From: Dyella humicola
GTDB taxonomy: Bacteria; Pseudomonadota; Gammaproteobacteria; Xanthomonadales; Rhodanobacteraceae
Assembly: GCF_026283945.1 (NCBI RefSeq)
Contig: NZ_JAPDPC010000001.1
Coordinates: 1,488,001-1,552,000 of the forward strand
DNA: 64,000 bases
Direction: 5' to 3'
In this document: in pieces, positions 51,690-60,485 of the stretch
Position numbering within the stretch: position 1 is the first letter of the stretch
Layout: each line of letters starts with the position of its first letter
Notes under the pieces: generated by a model
Seen by the model: the letters and a program-made list of their open reading frames with translations, nothing else
The model's database searches: none
What the model was told of the DNA's origin: nothing
Translations under genes and position numbers: made by a program

Positions 51690-54284
51690 ATGAATACCGT
51701 CTACCGCCAATCCCTTCCCGGCACGTCGCTGGACTATTTCGATGCGCGCGCCGCCGTGGACGCGATCCAGCCGGGCGCCTATGACGCGCTGCCGTACACC
51801 TCGCGCGTGCTCGCCGAGAACCTGGTGCGCCGTTGCGATCCGGCGATCCTCACCGAGTCGCTCAAGCAGCTCATCGAGCGCAAGCGCGAGCGCGATTTTC
51901 CGTGGTTCCCGGCGCGCGTGGTGTGCCATGACATCCTCGGCCAGACGGCCTTGGTGGACCTGGCCGGCCTGCGCGACGCGATCGCCGAGCGCGGTGGCGA
52001 TCCGGCCAAGGTAAATCCAGTGGTGCCGGTGCAGCTGATCGTCGATCACTCGCTGGCGGTGGAATGCGGCGGCTTCGACCCGAACGCGTTCACGAAGAAT
52101 CGCGCCATCGAGGATCGCCGCAACGAAGATCGCTTCCACTTCATCAACTGGACCAAGAAGGCGTTCGAAAACGTCGATGTGATCCCGCCGGGCAACGGCA
52201 TCATGCACCAGATCAATCTGGAGAAGATGTCGCCGGTGATCCAGGTGCAGGACCGTGTGGCCTATCCCGATACCTGCGTGGGCACCGACAGCCATACACC
52301 GCACGTGGATGCGCTCGGCGTCATCGCCATCGGCGTGGGCGGCCTGGAGGCAGAGAACGTGATGCTCGGCCGTGCCTCGTGGATGCGCCTGCCTGACATC
52401 ATTGGCGTCGAGCTCACCGGCAAGCGCCAGCCCGGCATCACCGCCACCGACATCGTGCTTGAGCTCACCGAGTTCCTGCGCAAGGAGAAGGTGGTCGGTG
52501 CCTACCTGGAGTTCCGCGGCGAAGGCGCGGGCAGCCTCACCCTGGGCGATCGCGCGACCATCTCCAACATGGCGCCCGAATACGGCGCCACCGCTGCGAT
52601 GTTCTTCATCGACGGCCAGACCATCGACTACCTGCGTCTCACCGGTCGTAGCGACGAGCAAGTCAAGCTGGTGGAAACCTATGCCAAGGCCGCGGGCCTG
52701 TGGGCCGACATGCTGGCGCATGCCCAGTACGAGCGCACGCTGACGTTCGACCTGTCCTCGGTGGTGCGCAACATGGCGGGCCCGTCCAACCCGCACAAGC
52801 GCCTGCCCACCGCCGATCTCGCCGCGCGCGGCATCGCCGGCCAGTGGCAAGAGCAGCCGGGCCAGATGCCCGATGGCGCGGTGATCATCGCCGCCATCAC
52901 CAGCTGTACCAACACGAGCAACCCGCGCAACGTGATCGCGGCAGCGTTGCTGGCGCGCAACGCGAATGCGCGCGGGCTTACCCGCAAGGCGTGGGTGAAG
53001 AGTTCGCTAGCACCCGGCTCCAAGGCCGTGGAGCTGTATCTGAAAGAGGCGAACCTGCTGCCGGAACTGGAGAAGCTAGGCTTCGGCATCGTCGCGTTCG
53101 CCTGCACCACCTGCAACGGCATGTCCGGCGCGCTCGATCCGGCGATCCAGCAGGAAATCATCGATCGCGACCTGTACGCCACCGCGGTGCTGTCCGGCAA
53201 TCGCAACTTCGACGGCCGTATCCACCCGTATGCCAAGCAGGCCTTCCTGGCCTCGCCGCCGCTGGTGGTGGCCTACGCCATCGCCGGCACCATTCGCTTC
53301 GACATCGAGAAGGACGTGCTTGGCGTCGACGCCAACGGCCAGCCGGTGACGCTCAAGGACATCTGGCCGTCGGATGAAGAAATCGACGCGATCGTGTCTT
53401 CCAGCGTGAAGCCTGAGCAGTTTCGCAAGGTCTACGACCCGATGTTCGCGCGCACCGGGCACACCGGCACGAGCGCTGCGCCGCTGTACGACTGGCGCCC
53501 GCAGAGCACTTACATCCGCCGTCCGCCGTACTGGGAGGGTGCCCTCGCGGGCGAGCGCACGCTCACGGGCATGCGTCCGTTGGCGGTGCTCGGCGACAAC
53601 ATCACCACCGACCATCTGTCGCCGTCGAACGCGATCCTGCTCGACAGCGCCGCAGGTGAATACCTTGCCAAGATGGGCTTGCCGGAAGAGGACTTCAATT
53701 CGTACGCGACCCACCGCGGCGATCACCTCACCGCGCAGCGCGCCACCTTCGCCAACCCGACGCTGCTCAACGAGATGGCCGTGGTCGATGGCGAGGTGAA
53801 GAAGGGCTCGCTTGCCCGTGTGGAGCCGGATGGCAAGGTCATGCGCATGTGGGAAGCGATCGAAACCTATATGGACCGCAAGCAGCCGCTGATCATCATC
53901 GCGGGCGCCGACTACGGCCAGGGTTCGTCGCGCGACTGGGCTGCGAAGGGCGTACGCCTGGCTGGTGTGGAAGCGATCGCGGCCGAAGGCTTCGAGCGCA
54001 TCCATCGCACCAACCTGATCGGCATGGGCGTGTTGCCGCTGGAGTTCAAGCCCGGCACCAACCGCAACACGCTGGGCATCGACGGCACCGAAACCTTCGA
54101 CGTGCTGGGCGCGCGCACGCCGCGCGCGGACCTCACCCTGGTCATCCATCGCAAGAATGGCGAGCGCGTCGAGGTGCCGGTAACGTGCCGCCTGGACACC
54201 GCCGAGGAAGTGTCGATCTACGAGGCAGGCGGCGTGCTGCAGCGGTTCGCGCAGGACTTCCTTGAAGCTTCGCAGGCGGCCTAA
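51690..54284 (+). CDS. acnD: Fe/S-dependent 2-methylisocitrate dehydratase (AcnD)
   Basis: 864 residues, the AcnA-like fold. [4Fe-4S] ligand cysteines: ITSCTNTS and the pair in ACTTCNGMSG. Other aconitase blocks: TVDSHTPH-type GTDSHTPHVDALGV, and C-terminal LIIIAGADYGQGSSRDWAAKG. The overall length and the coupling to prpF identify AcnD rather than a general aconitase. It dehydrates 2-methylcitrate to 2-methylaconitate, later isomerised by PrpF. First gene of acnD-prpF-prpD. ATG at 51690 has only a weak AGGG upstream. Confidence 0.94.
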   Translation: MNTVYRQSLPGTSLDYFDARAAVDAIQPGAYDALPYTSRVLAENLVRRCDPAILTESLKQLIERKRERDFPWFPARVVCHDILGQTALVDLAGLRDAIAERGGDPAKVNPVVPVQLIVDHSLAVECGGFDPNAFTKNRAIEDRRNEDRFHFINWTKKAFENVDVIPPGNGIMHQINLEKMSPVIQVQDRVAYPDTCVGTDSHTPHVDALGVIAIGVGGLEAENVMLGRASWMRLPDIIGVELTGKRQPGITATDIVLELTEFLRKEKVVGAYLEFRGEGAGSLTLGDRATISNMAPEYGATAAMFFIDGQTIDYLRLTGRSDEQVKLVETYAKAAGLWADMLAHAQYERTLTFDLSSVVRNMAGPSNPHKRLPTADLAARGIAGQWQEQPGQMPDGAVIIAAITSCTNTSNPRNVIAAALLARNANARGLTRKAWVKSSLAPGSKAVELYLKEANLLPELEKLGFGIVAFACTTCNGMSGALDPAIQQEIIDRDLYATAVLSGNRNFDGRIHPYAKQAFLASPPLVVAYAIAGTIRFDIEKDVLGVDANGQPVTLKDIWPSDEEIDAIVSSSVKPEQFRKVYDPMFARTGHTGTSAAPLYDWRPQSTYIRRPPYWEGALAGERTLTGMRPLAVLGDNITTDHLSPSNAILLDSAAGEYLAKMGLPEEDFNSYATHRGDHLTAQRATFANPTLLNEMAVVDGEVKKGSLARVEPDGKVMRMWEAIETYMDRKQPLIIIAGADYGQGSSRDWAAKGVRLAGVEAIAAEGFERIHRTNLIGMGVLPLEFKPGTNRNTLGIDGTETFDVLGARTPRADLTLVIHRKNGERVEVPVTCRLDTAEEVSIYEAGGVLQRFAQDFLEASQAA

Positions 54285-54288
54285 TCGT

Positions 54289-54326
54289 TTTTACCCGTCA
54301 TTCCTGCTTTCGCGGGAATGACAGGT
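54289..54326. repeat. REP-like hairpin between acnD and prpF
   Basis: GTCATTCCTGC and its near-complement around TTTC, extended by TTTACCC...GGTAAA. This GTCATTCCxGCxxxxGCGGGAATGAC unit is a common extragenic repeat in Xanthomonadales. It may shift the expression ratio within the operon. Confidence 0.85.
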
Positions 54327-54418
54327 AAATCGAGGTGCACCGCTCGTGCCGCCTCGCGTTTGGGACTCTACTCGCGCATTGCGCGCTGGCTTGGTCCAGT
54401 CATCACAGGACAACATAC

Positions 54419-55603
54419 ATGGCATCGCTTCCCCAGCTCCGCATTCCCGCCACCTACTTGCGCGGGGGCACCAGCAAGGGCGTGTTTTTCCGCCTGCAGG
54501 ACCTGCCCGAGGCTGCGCAGGTGCCGGGCGCCGCGCGCGATGCGCTGTTGCTGCGCGTGATCGGCAGCCCCGATCCCTATGGCAAGCAGATCGATGGCAT
54601 GGGCGGCGCCACGTCCAGCACTAGCAAGACGGTAATCGTGTCCAAAAGCAGCCGGCCGGACCATGACGTGGATTACCTGTTCGGCCAGGTAGCGATCGAC
54701 AAGGCGTTCGTCGACTGGAGCGGCAACTGCGGCAATCTCTCGGCGGCGGTCGGTCCGTTCGCCATCGCCGCAGGCGTGATGGACCCGGCGCGCGTACCGC
54801 GTGATGGCATCGCCACCGTGCGTATCTGGCAGGCGAACATCGGCAAGACCATCCTTGCGCGTGTGCCGATGACCAACGGCGCCGTGCAGGAAACAGGCGA
54901 TTTCGAGCTCGATGGCGTGACCTTCCCCGCCGCCGAAGTGCAGTTGGAGTTCATCGATCCGGCCGCCGAGGAAGAGGGCGCAGGTGGGGCCATGTTCCCC
55001 ACCGGGCACCTCGTCGACGACCTGGAGGTGCCGGGCGTCGGCACGCTCAAGGCAACCATGATCAACGCTGGCATTCCCACCATTTTCGTCGAGGCCTCCG
55101 CGATCGGCTACACCGGCACGGAGCTGCAGGACGCCATCAACAGCGATTCCAAGGCGCTGGCGATGTTCGAGACCATTCGCGCGCACGGTGCGCTGCGCAT
55201 GGGCCTGATCAAATCACTCGACGAGATCGCCACGCGCCAGCACACGCCCAAGGTGGCCTTCGTCGCTGGACCAGCTGATTACGTCGCGTCGAGCGGCAAG
55301 CCGGTGGCGGCGGGCGACATCGATCTCCTCGTGCGTGCGATGTCGATGGGCAAGCTGCATCACGCCATGATGGGTACGGCAGCGGTGGCCATCGGCACCG
55401 CGGCGGCCATTCCAGGCACGCTGGTGAACATGGCCGCAGGCGGTGGCGAACGTCAGGCGGTGCGCTTTGGCCATCCGTCCGGGACGTTGCGAGTGGGTGC
55501 CGAGGCGGCGCTGGTTGACGGCACGTGGACGGTCACCAAGGCCATTATGAGCCGCAGCGCGCGCGTGCTGATGGAGGGCTGGGTGCGCGTGCCTGTTGGG
55601 TGA
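54419..55603 (+). CDS. prpF: 2-methylaconitate cis-trans isomerase PrpF
   Basis: 394 residues, DapF-like fold: RIPATYLRGGTSKGVFF at the start (conserved RGGTSKG), GSPDPYGKQIDGMGGATSSTSK, GNCGNLSAAVGPFA (catalytic Cys region), and FPTGHLVDDLEVPG. It converts the trans-2-methylaconitate made by AcnD to the cis form. ATG at 54419 chosen by homology and an acceptable AGGA upstream; the in-frame ATG at 54335 adds non-homologous residues. Confidence 0.94.
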   Translation: MASLPQLRIPATYLRGGTSKGVFFRLQDLPEAAQVPGAARDALLLRVIGSPDPYGKQIDGMGGATSSTSKTVIVSKSSRPDHDVDYLFGQVAIDKAFVDWSGNCGNLSAAVGPFAIAAGVMDPARVPRDGIATVRIWQANIGKTILARVPMTNGAVQETGDFELDGVTFPAAEVQLEFIDPAAEEEGAGGAMFPTGHLVDDLEVPGVGTLKATMINAGIPTIFVEASAIGYTGTELQDAINSDSKALAMFETIRAHGALRMGLIKSLDEIATRQHTPKVAFVAGPADYVASSGKPVAAGDIDLLVRAMSMGKLHHAMMGTAAVAIGTAAAIPGTLVNMAAGGGERQAVRFGHPSGTLRVGAEAALVDGTWTVTKAIMSRSARVLMEGWVRVPVG

Positions 55604-55727
55604 AGCCGCTTGCTCGCTACGGTCACGGCGACATCGTTAGACAACCTCGATAAGAGTTTGCGTCAAGCGAACGAGTAAGATCATCCGGGCACGATGGCGG
55701 TTTCCCTGTTGCCACGAGACGAGCCTC

Positions 55728-57179
55728 ATGAGTGTCCATGACATCCGCTCGGCCAAGCGCCCAGACCCCGATCAGCCGATGGTCGACGTCGCCAACTACG
55801 TGATCGACTTCAAGATCGATTCGAGCGAGGCATACGACACCGCGCGCTACATGCTGCTCGACTCGCTGGGCACGGCCATGCTTGCGATGAAGTTCCCGGA
55901 GTGCGTCAAGCATCTCGGCCCCGTCGTGCCGGGCGCCACTCTGCCGGACGGTGCGCGCGTGCCAGGTACCAGCCACGAACTGGACCCGATGCAGGCCGCG
56001 TTCGCCATCGGTACGCAGATCCGCTGGCTGGATTTCAACGACACCTGGCTGGCGGCCGAGTGGGGCCATCCGTCGGACAACCTCGGCAGCATTCTGGCCG
56101 TGGCCGACTACCTCAGCCGCAAGGCCGAGCGCGAGGGCGGCCAGCCGCTGACCGTACGCGACGTGCTGACCTATGCCATCAAGGCGCATGAGATCCAGGG
56201 GTGCTACGCGCTCAAGAACAGCTTCAATCGCGTGGGCCAGGACCACGTGATCCTGGTGCGCCTGGCGTCCACGGCCGTCGCCACGGCCATGCTGGGCGGC
56301 ACCCGGGAGCAGATCATCACCGCCGTGTCGCATAGCTGGATCGACAACGGCGTGCTGCGCACCTATCGTCACGCCCCCAATGCCGGCCCGCGCAAGAGCT
56401 GGGCTGCGGGCGATGCCTGCCGTCGCGCCGTGATGCATGCGATCAACGCGGTTTACCGCGGTGTGGTGGACTACCCGTCGGCATTGAGCGCCAAGACCTG
56501 GGGCTATTACGACGTGGCCTTCAAGGGCAGGGAGTTCGAGTTCGAGCGCCCGTTCGGCAGCTACGTGATGGAGAACGTGCTGTTCAAGATCAGCTACCCA
56601 GCGGAATTCCACGCGCAGACCGCAGTGGAGTGCGCCATGCAGCTGCACGGCGCCGTGGCCGGCAAGATCGACCAGATCGAAAAGGTGGTGATCGAGACCC
56701 AGGAAGCCGGTGCCCGCATCATCGACAAGACCGGCCCGTTGGCCAACTACGCCGATCGCGACCATTGCATCCAGTACATGGTGGCCGTGCCGCTCATTTT
56801 CGGCCGCCTCACCGCTGACGACTATAACGACGACGTGGCTGCCGACCCCCGTATCGATGCCCTCCGCGACAGGATGGTGGTCAGCGAGAACCCGCTGTTC
56901 ACCAAGGACTATTTCGACCCGGACAGGCGTTATATCGGCAATTCGGTCCAGGTATTCTTCAAGGACGGCAGCAGCACGGAGAAAGTGGCCATCGACTTCC
57001 CAATCGGCCACCGCAAGCGCCGTGCCGAGGGCATCCCGGTCCTACTCAAGAAGTTCGAGGCGGCCCTGCGCGGCCACTTGCCGGCCCACCGGGTCAAGGC
57101 CATTCTTGAGGCCACGGCTGACCCAGCGAGGCTGGATGATATGCCCATTCAGGCTTTTTTGGGGTTCTTCACGTTGTAA
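55728..57179 (+). CDS. prpD: 2-methylcitrate dehydratase PrpD
   Basis: 483 residues, MmgE/PrpD fold. Landmarks: YMLLDSLGTAMLAM, HELDPMQAAFAIGTQIRWLDFNDTW, EWGHPSDNLGSILAVADYLSR, AGDACRRAVMHAINAVYRG, and YPAEFHAQTAVECA. It dehydrates 2-methylcitrate without Fe/S. Having both PrpD and AcnD-PrpF is the Shewanella/Xanthomonad-type arrangement; the acnD-prpF pair can replace PrpD. Third gene of the second half of the prp cluster, 125 bases after prpF. Confidence 0.94.
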   Translation: MSVHDIRSAKRPDPDQPMVDVANYVIDFKIDSSEAYDTARYMLLDSLGTAMLAMKFPECVKHLGPVVPGATLPDGARVPGTSHELDPMQAAFAIGTQIRWLDFNDTWLAAEWGHPSDNLGSILAVADYLSRKAEREGGQPLTVRDVLTYAIKAHEIQGCYALKNSFNRVGQDHVILVRLASTAVATAMLGGTREQIITAVSHSWIDNGVLRTYRHAPNAGPRKSWAAGDACRRAVMHAINAVYRGVVDYPSALSAKTWGYYDVAFKGREFEFERPFGSYVMENVLFKISYPAEFHAQTAVECAMQLHGAVAGKIDQIEKVVIETQEAGARIIDKTGPLANYADRDHCIQYMVAVPLIFGRLTADDYNDDVAADPRIDALRDRMVVSENPLFTKDYFDPDRRYIGNSVQVFFKDGSSTEKVAIDFPIGHRKRRAEGIPVLLKKFEAALRGHLPAHRVKAILEATADPARLDDMPIQAFLGFFTL

Positions 57180-57337
57180 AGACGGCGTGAGCTGAAAATG
57201 AACAGGCGTTTGGGGTCGATTCGCAATTGTTTAATTTTTGCTAAACTACTCCGCGCCCGTTTCGGGTAACTGAGCTTCATAGGTTCTAAAGTCATGTCCG
57301 GGGATTCGATAGGAGTTGGTTTCCACGGCTGATGTAA

Positions 57338-57388
57338 TTCCCGTCTGGGGTGAACGGACGCGCACACCAATAAACGAGGAGACACCTG
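57338..57388 (+). promoter_or_regulatory. Conserved mRNA leader of the first OmpA-like gene
   Basis: TTCCCGTCTGGGGTG, then GGACGCG, ACCAATAA and AGGAGACACC up to the ATG. The leader of the second copy (59128-59178) is nearly the same. CGTC...GACG arms could pair over the TGGGGTGA loop. Likely a shared post-transcriptional control site. Confidence 0.6.
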
Positions 57389-58510
57389 ATGAAACGTAAG
57401 GGCCTATACATTTTTATTGCCCTCGTACTGGGCGGCGCAGGTGCCGTTCATGCACAGGACAACACTTCCAGCTCGACGTCGACCACCACACAGTCGACCC
57501 CCGCCTCGGGCTATGACGGTCGTTGGTATATAGCCCCCACGGTCGGTGGCTACTACAACGACACCAAGCGCAACACCAATAGCACCCAGTTCTACTATGG
57601 CCTGGGCGTTGGTCGGTTCTTCGGTCCGAACTGGTCGCTTGATGTCTTTGCCGATCGCACCAAGCGCACCATCGACGACAGCCTGGGTGGCGGTCGTTGG
57701 TCGAACAACAACTACGGCGTAACGGCCCGCTACTACTTCCTGGATTGGAACGCATGGCGCCCGTATCTGTTGGGCGGCGTGATGGGTAGCCAGCACATCA
57801 CCCAGATCAGTAACGGTTGGGCGCCGGCGGCTGAAGCAGGCGTGGGTCTGTCGAAGACGATCACCGACAGCTCCGATTTCCGCGTCGAAGGCGGCTACCG
57901 CTACGACTGGGACAATGTGACGCTGCGCAACAGGAACGGTTACGGCGACTGGTTCTTCGGTGTCAGCATCGTGTCTCGCTTCGGCGAGCCGGCCGCTGCG
58001 CCCGTGGTCGCGCCGCCGCCGCCGCCGCCGGATTGCTCCAAGCAATTCCGCAACGGTGTGAACCTGTGCGACAACAAGTGCCCGGATCTGCCGGAAGGCA
58101 CGATCGTCGGTCCGGATGGCTGCCCGCAGAAGGTTGTGATCGATCTGCGCGGCGTGAACTTCAAGTTCGATCGTCCGAAGAAGGGCGAGAAGGACATCGC
58201 ACCGTCGTTGGCCGAGCCGACCAAGGACTCGCTGGCTATCCTCGATCAGACGGTCGATACCCTGAAGCGTTACCCGCAGGTGCGCGTGCTGGTGGCTGGT
58301 CACACCGACAATGTCGGTACGGCCGAGTACAACCAGAGCTTGTCGGAGCGTCGTGCGAAGATCGTGTACGACTACCTGATCGCTCACGGCATCGATCAGA
58401 GCCGCCTCGATCCTCCGGTGGGTTATGGCTTGACCAAGCCGATCGACACCAACGACACGGCCGAAGGTCGTGCTCGCAATCGTCGTACCGAGCTGGACGT
58501 TCAGCAGTAA
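57389..58510 (+). CDS. OmpA-family outer-membrane protein (copy 1)
   Basis: 373 residues. Signal KGLYIFIALVLGGAGAVHA. The N-terminal half is an eight-stranded barrel (YDGRWYIAPTVGGYYND... YGVTARYYF... GDWFFGVSIVSRFGEP). A Pro-rich linker (APPPPPPDC) leads to a short Cys-rich TSP3-like part (NLCDNKCPDLPEGTIVGPDGCP) and a C-terminal OmpA domain with the peptidoglycan site residues (VAGHTDNVGTAEYN, NRRTELDV). It anchors the outer membrane to peptidoglycan. Nearly the same protein is encoded again at 59179. Confidence 0.92.
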   Translation: MKRKGLYIFIALVLGGAGAVHAQDNTSSSTSTTTQSTPASGYDGRWYIAPTVGGYYNDTKRNTNSTQFYYGLGVGRFFGPNWSLDVFADRTKRTIDDSLGGGRWSNNNYGVTARYYFLDWNAWRPYLLGGVMGSQHITQISNGWAPAAEAGVGLSKTITDSSDFRVEGGYRYDWDNVTLRNRNGYGDWFFGVSIVSRFGEPAAAPVVAPPPPPPDCSKQFRNGVNLCDNKCPDLPEGTIVGPDGCPQKVVIDLRGVNFKFDRPKKGEKDIAPSLAEPTKDSLAILDQTVDTLKRYPQVRVLVAGHTDNVGTAEYNQSLSERRAKIVYDYLIAHGIDQSRLDPPVGYGLTKPIDTNDTAEGRARNRRTELDVQQ

Positions 58511-58531
58511 TCGCAGCAACTGCAAAGTTGG

Positions 58532-58566
58532 AAAAAAGAGCCCGGCACTGCCGGGCTCTTTTTTTT
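58532..58566 (+). terminator. Terminator after OmpA copy 1
   Basis: A tract, stem AGAGCCCGGC / GCCGGGCTCT with ACT loop, eight T. Confidence 0.93.
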
Positions 58567-59127
58567 GCCTCGTCGCGCATGAGTCGCGACGTTGCTTTCG
58601 ACGCTTGCGTGCACGGCAATGGGAAAAATCATGTGGGCGTCATGCGCATCTCTTTGTGAGCTTCATGCGCTTTGTCAGTGACGTTTTTCCTGTCGACCTT
58701 GCGCGCATGCTCTGGCGACGCACGCTCGATGGTCGACATCGCGCACCTCGGCGAGTCACGACATGATTGCTGGCGGCATGCGCATCAGGAGCGAATTCGA
58801 TTTGTCGACATGGCTCGCATGCGAAGGCAAATCATGGATTTCTGCTCATGTCGTGCGTGACGAATTGCACTTGTTGGTCGACGTCGCGAGCATGAAAAGC
58901 GATTCGTTAGCGACACTTTGTCGCACTCATCAACATGATCGATGCATGCGCAAGATGCGCTTGTCTGAACCACGGTTCACCAACCTCGTCTCGTATTGCG
59001 TGCGATGCGCTTAACGATTTTGCTACACTCCGCCGCGCTCACGATCTCGTGAATTTTTTTTGATCGCGACGTGAAGCAAAGGGATGGCACAAATCCCTGG
59101 ACGTTGAAGTTTGTTTTAGACGCGCGA
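58567..59127. other. CATG-rich gene-free spacer between OmpA copies
   Basis: About 560 bases. From 58578 to 58948 it contains 14 CATG tetramers, where about one or two are expected, and four GTCGAC hexamers (58692, 58732, 58804, 58877). No coding frame is convincing, and GC is below the genome average. Right of 58948 a TTTTGCTACACT box may be the promoter -10 region of copy 2. Confidence 0.6.
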
Positions 59128-59178
59128 TTTCCGTCTGGGGTGGAATGGACGCGAATACCAATAACTAGGAGACACCAG
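59128..59178 (+). promoter_or_regulatory. Conserved mRNA leader of the second OmpA-like gene
   Basis: Shares TTTCCGTCTGGGGTG, GGACGCG, ACCAATAA and AGGAGACACC with the leader of copy 1, with only a few differences. A TTTTGCTACACTCCG promoter-like stretch upstream (59019) also resembles TTTTTGCTAAACTACTCCG at 57235. Confidence 0.6.
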
Positions 59179-60300
59179 ATGATGAATCGTAAGGGCTTGT
59201 ACTTCATGATTGCCCTGGCCCTGGGCGGCGTAGGTGCCGTTCACGCGCAAGACAACACCGCCGGTGCTGCCACCACGACCACGCCTAGCTACGATGGTCG
59301 CTGGTATATCGCTCCGACCGTCGGCGGCTACTACAACGACACCGATCGCAACACCAACAGCCGCCAGTTCTATTATGGCCTGGGCGTTGGTCGCTTCATT
59401 GCCCCAAATGTCTCGATCGATCTGTTCGTCGATCGCACGAAGCGCACCGTCGATGGTAACGCGGCGCTGCAAAATCGCTGGGCCAACAACAACTACGGCG
59501 TGACCGCTCGCTACTACTTCGGCGAATGGACTGCATGGCGTCCGTACCTGCTCGCAGGCGTGATGGGCAGCCAGCATCAGAACGCCGTCGACAACGGCTG
59601 GGCACCGGCTGCCGAGCTGGGCGTGGGCGTGTCGAAGACCGTCACTGACAGCACCGACCTGCGCGTCGAAGCGGGTTACCGCTATGACTGGGACGACAAG
59701 ACCCAGCCGAACAAGAACGGCTACGGCGACGTGTTCCTCGGCGTCAGCATCGTGTCGCGCTTCGGCGAGCCGGCTGCTGCCGCTCCGGTGGCTGCTCCCG
59801 CGCCGGCACCGGCTGCGCCGGACTGCTCCAAGCAGTTCCGCAACGGTGTGAATCTGTGCGACAACAAGTGCCCGGATCTGCCGGAAGGCACGATCGTCGG
59901 TCCGGACGGTTGTCCGCAGAAGGTCGTCATCGACCTGCGCGGCGTGAACTTCAAGTTCGATCGCCCGAAGAAGGGCGAGGCTGACATTCGTAAGTCGCTT
60001 GCCGAGCCGACCGCTGACTCGCTCGCGATCCTGGATCAGGCTGTCGACACGCTGCAGCGTTACCCGCAGGTGCACGTGACCGTTGCCGGCCACACCGACA
60101 ACGTCGGCACCGCCGAGTACAACCAGGCGCTGTCCGAGCGTCGCGCGAAGATCGTGTTCGACTACCTGACCGCGCACGGCATCGCTGCCAATCGCCTGGA
60201 AGGTCCGATCGGTTTCGGCAAGAACAACCCGATCGACACCAACGACACGGATACCGGCCGCGCCCGTAACCGTCGCACGGAGCTGCAGGTCAAGCAGTAA
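59179..60300 (+). CDS. OmpA-family outer-membrane protein (copy 2)
   Basis: 373 residues, paralogue of the previous gene. The signal is KGLYFMIALALGGVGAVHA, then the same barrel, a different linker (AAAPVAAPAPAPAAPDC), the same TSP3-like part and the C-terminal OmpA domain (VAGHTDNVGTAEYN, NRRTELQV). The stretch from DCSKQFRNGVNLCDNKC to FDRPKKGE is almost identical in both DNA and protein, while the barrels have drifted more, suggesting gene conversion or purifying selection on the anchor. ATG at 59179 with AGGAG upstream. Confidence 0.92.
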   Translation: MMNRKGLYFMIALALGGVGAVHAQDNTAGAATTTTPSYDGRWYIAPTVGGYYNDTDRNTNSRQFYYGLGVGRFIAPNVSIDLFVDRTKRTVDGNAALQNRWANNNYGVTARYYFGEWTAWRPYLLAGVMGSQHQNAVDNGWAPAAELGVGVSKTVTDSTDLRVEAGYRYDWDDKTQPNKNGYGDVFLGVSIVSRFGEPAAAAPVAAPAPAPAAPDCSKQFRNGVNLCDNKCPDLPEGTIVGPDGCPQKVVIDLRGVNFKFDRPKKGEADIRKSLAEPTADSLAILDQAVDTLQRYPQVHVTVAGHTDNVGTAEYNQALSERRAKIVFDYLTAHGIAANRLEGPIGFGKNNPIDTNDTDTGRARNRRTELQVKQ

Positions 60301-60320
60301 TCGACCGGTAGGGCAGTACC

Positions 60321-60354
60321 GAAAAGCCCGGCTTTTGCCGGGCTTTTCTTTTTG
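60321..60354 (+). terminator. Terminator after OmpA copy 2
   Basis: Stem GAAAAGCCCGGC / GCCGGGCTTTTC with TTTT loop and a TTTTT tail. Confidence 0.93.
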
Positions 60355-60485
60355 TGTGCCGGCATCGGCCCGATGAATCCCGCGACCACGCGGGTACGCC
60401 ATCGAACTCAACGGCGCACCCGATCGCCCAATCGCCTACCATGTGGCAAGGCGGCTTTCGTCGAGACCCTGTCGTTCGACTACTC

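Noticed and set aside
51543-52850. A 435-codon minus-strand frame opposite acnD
   Set aside because: Antisense of a highly conserved aconitase domain; its composition shows the mirrored codon bias typical of high-GC genes.
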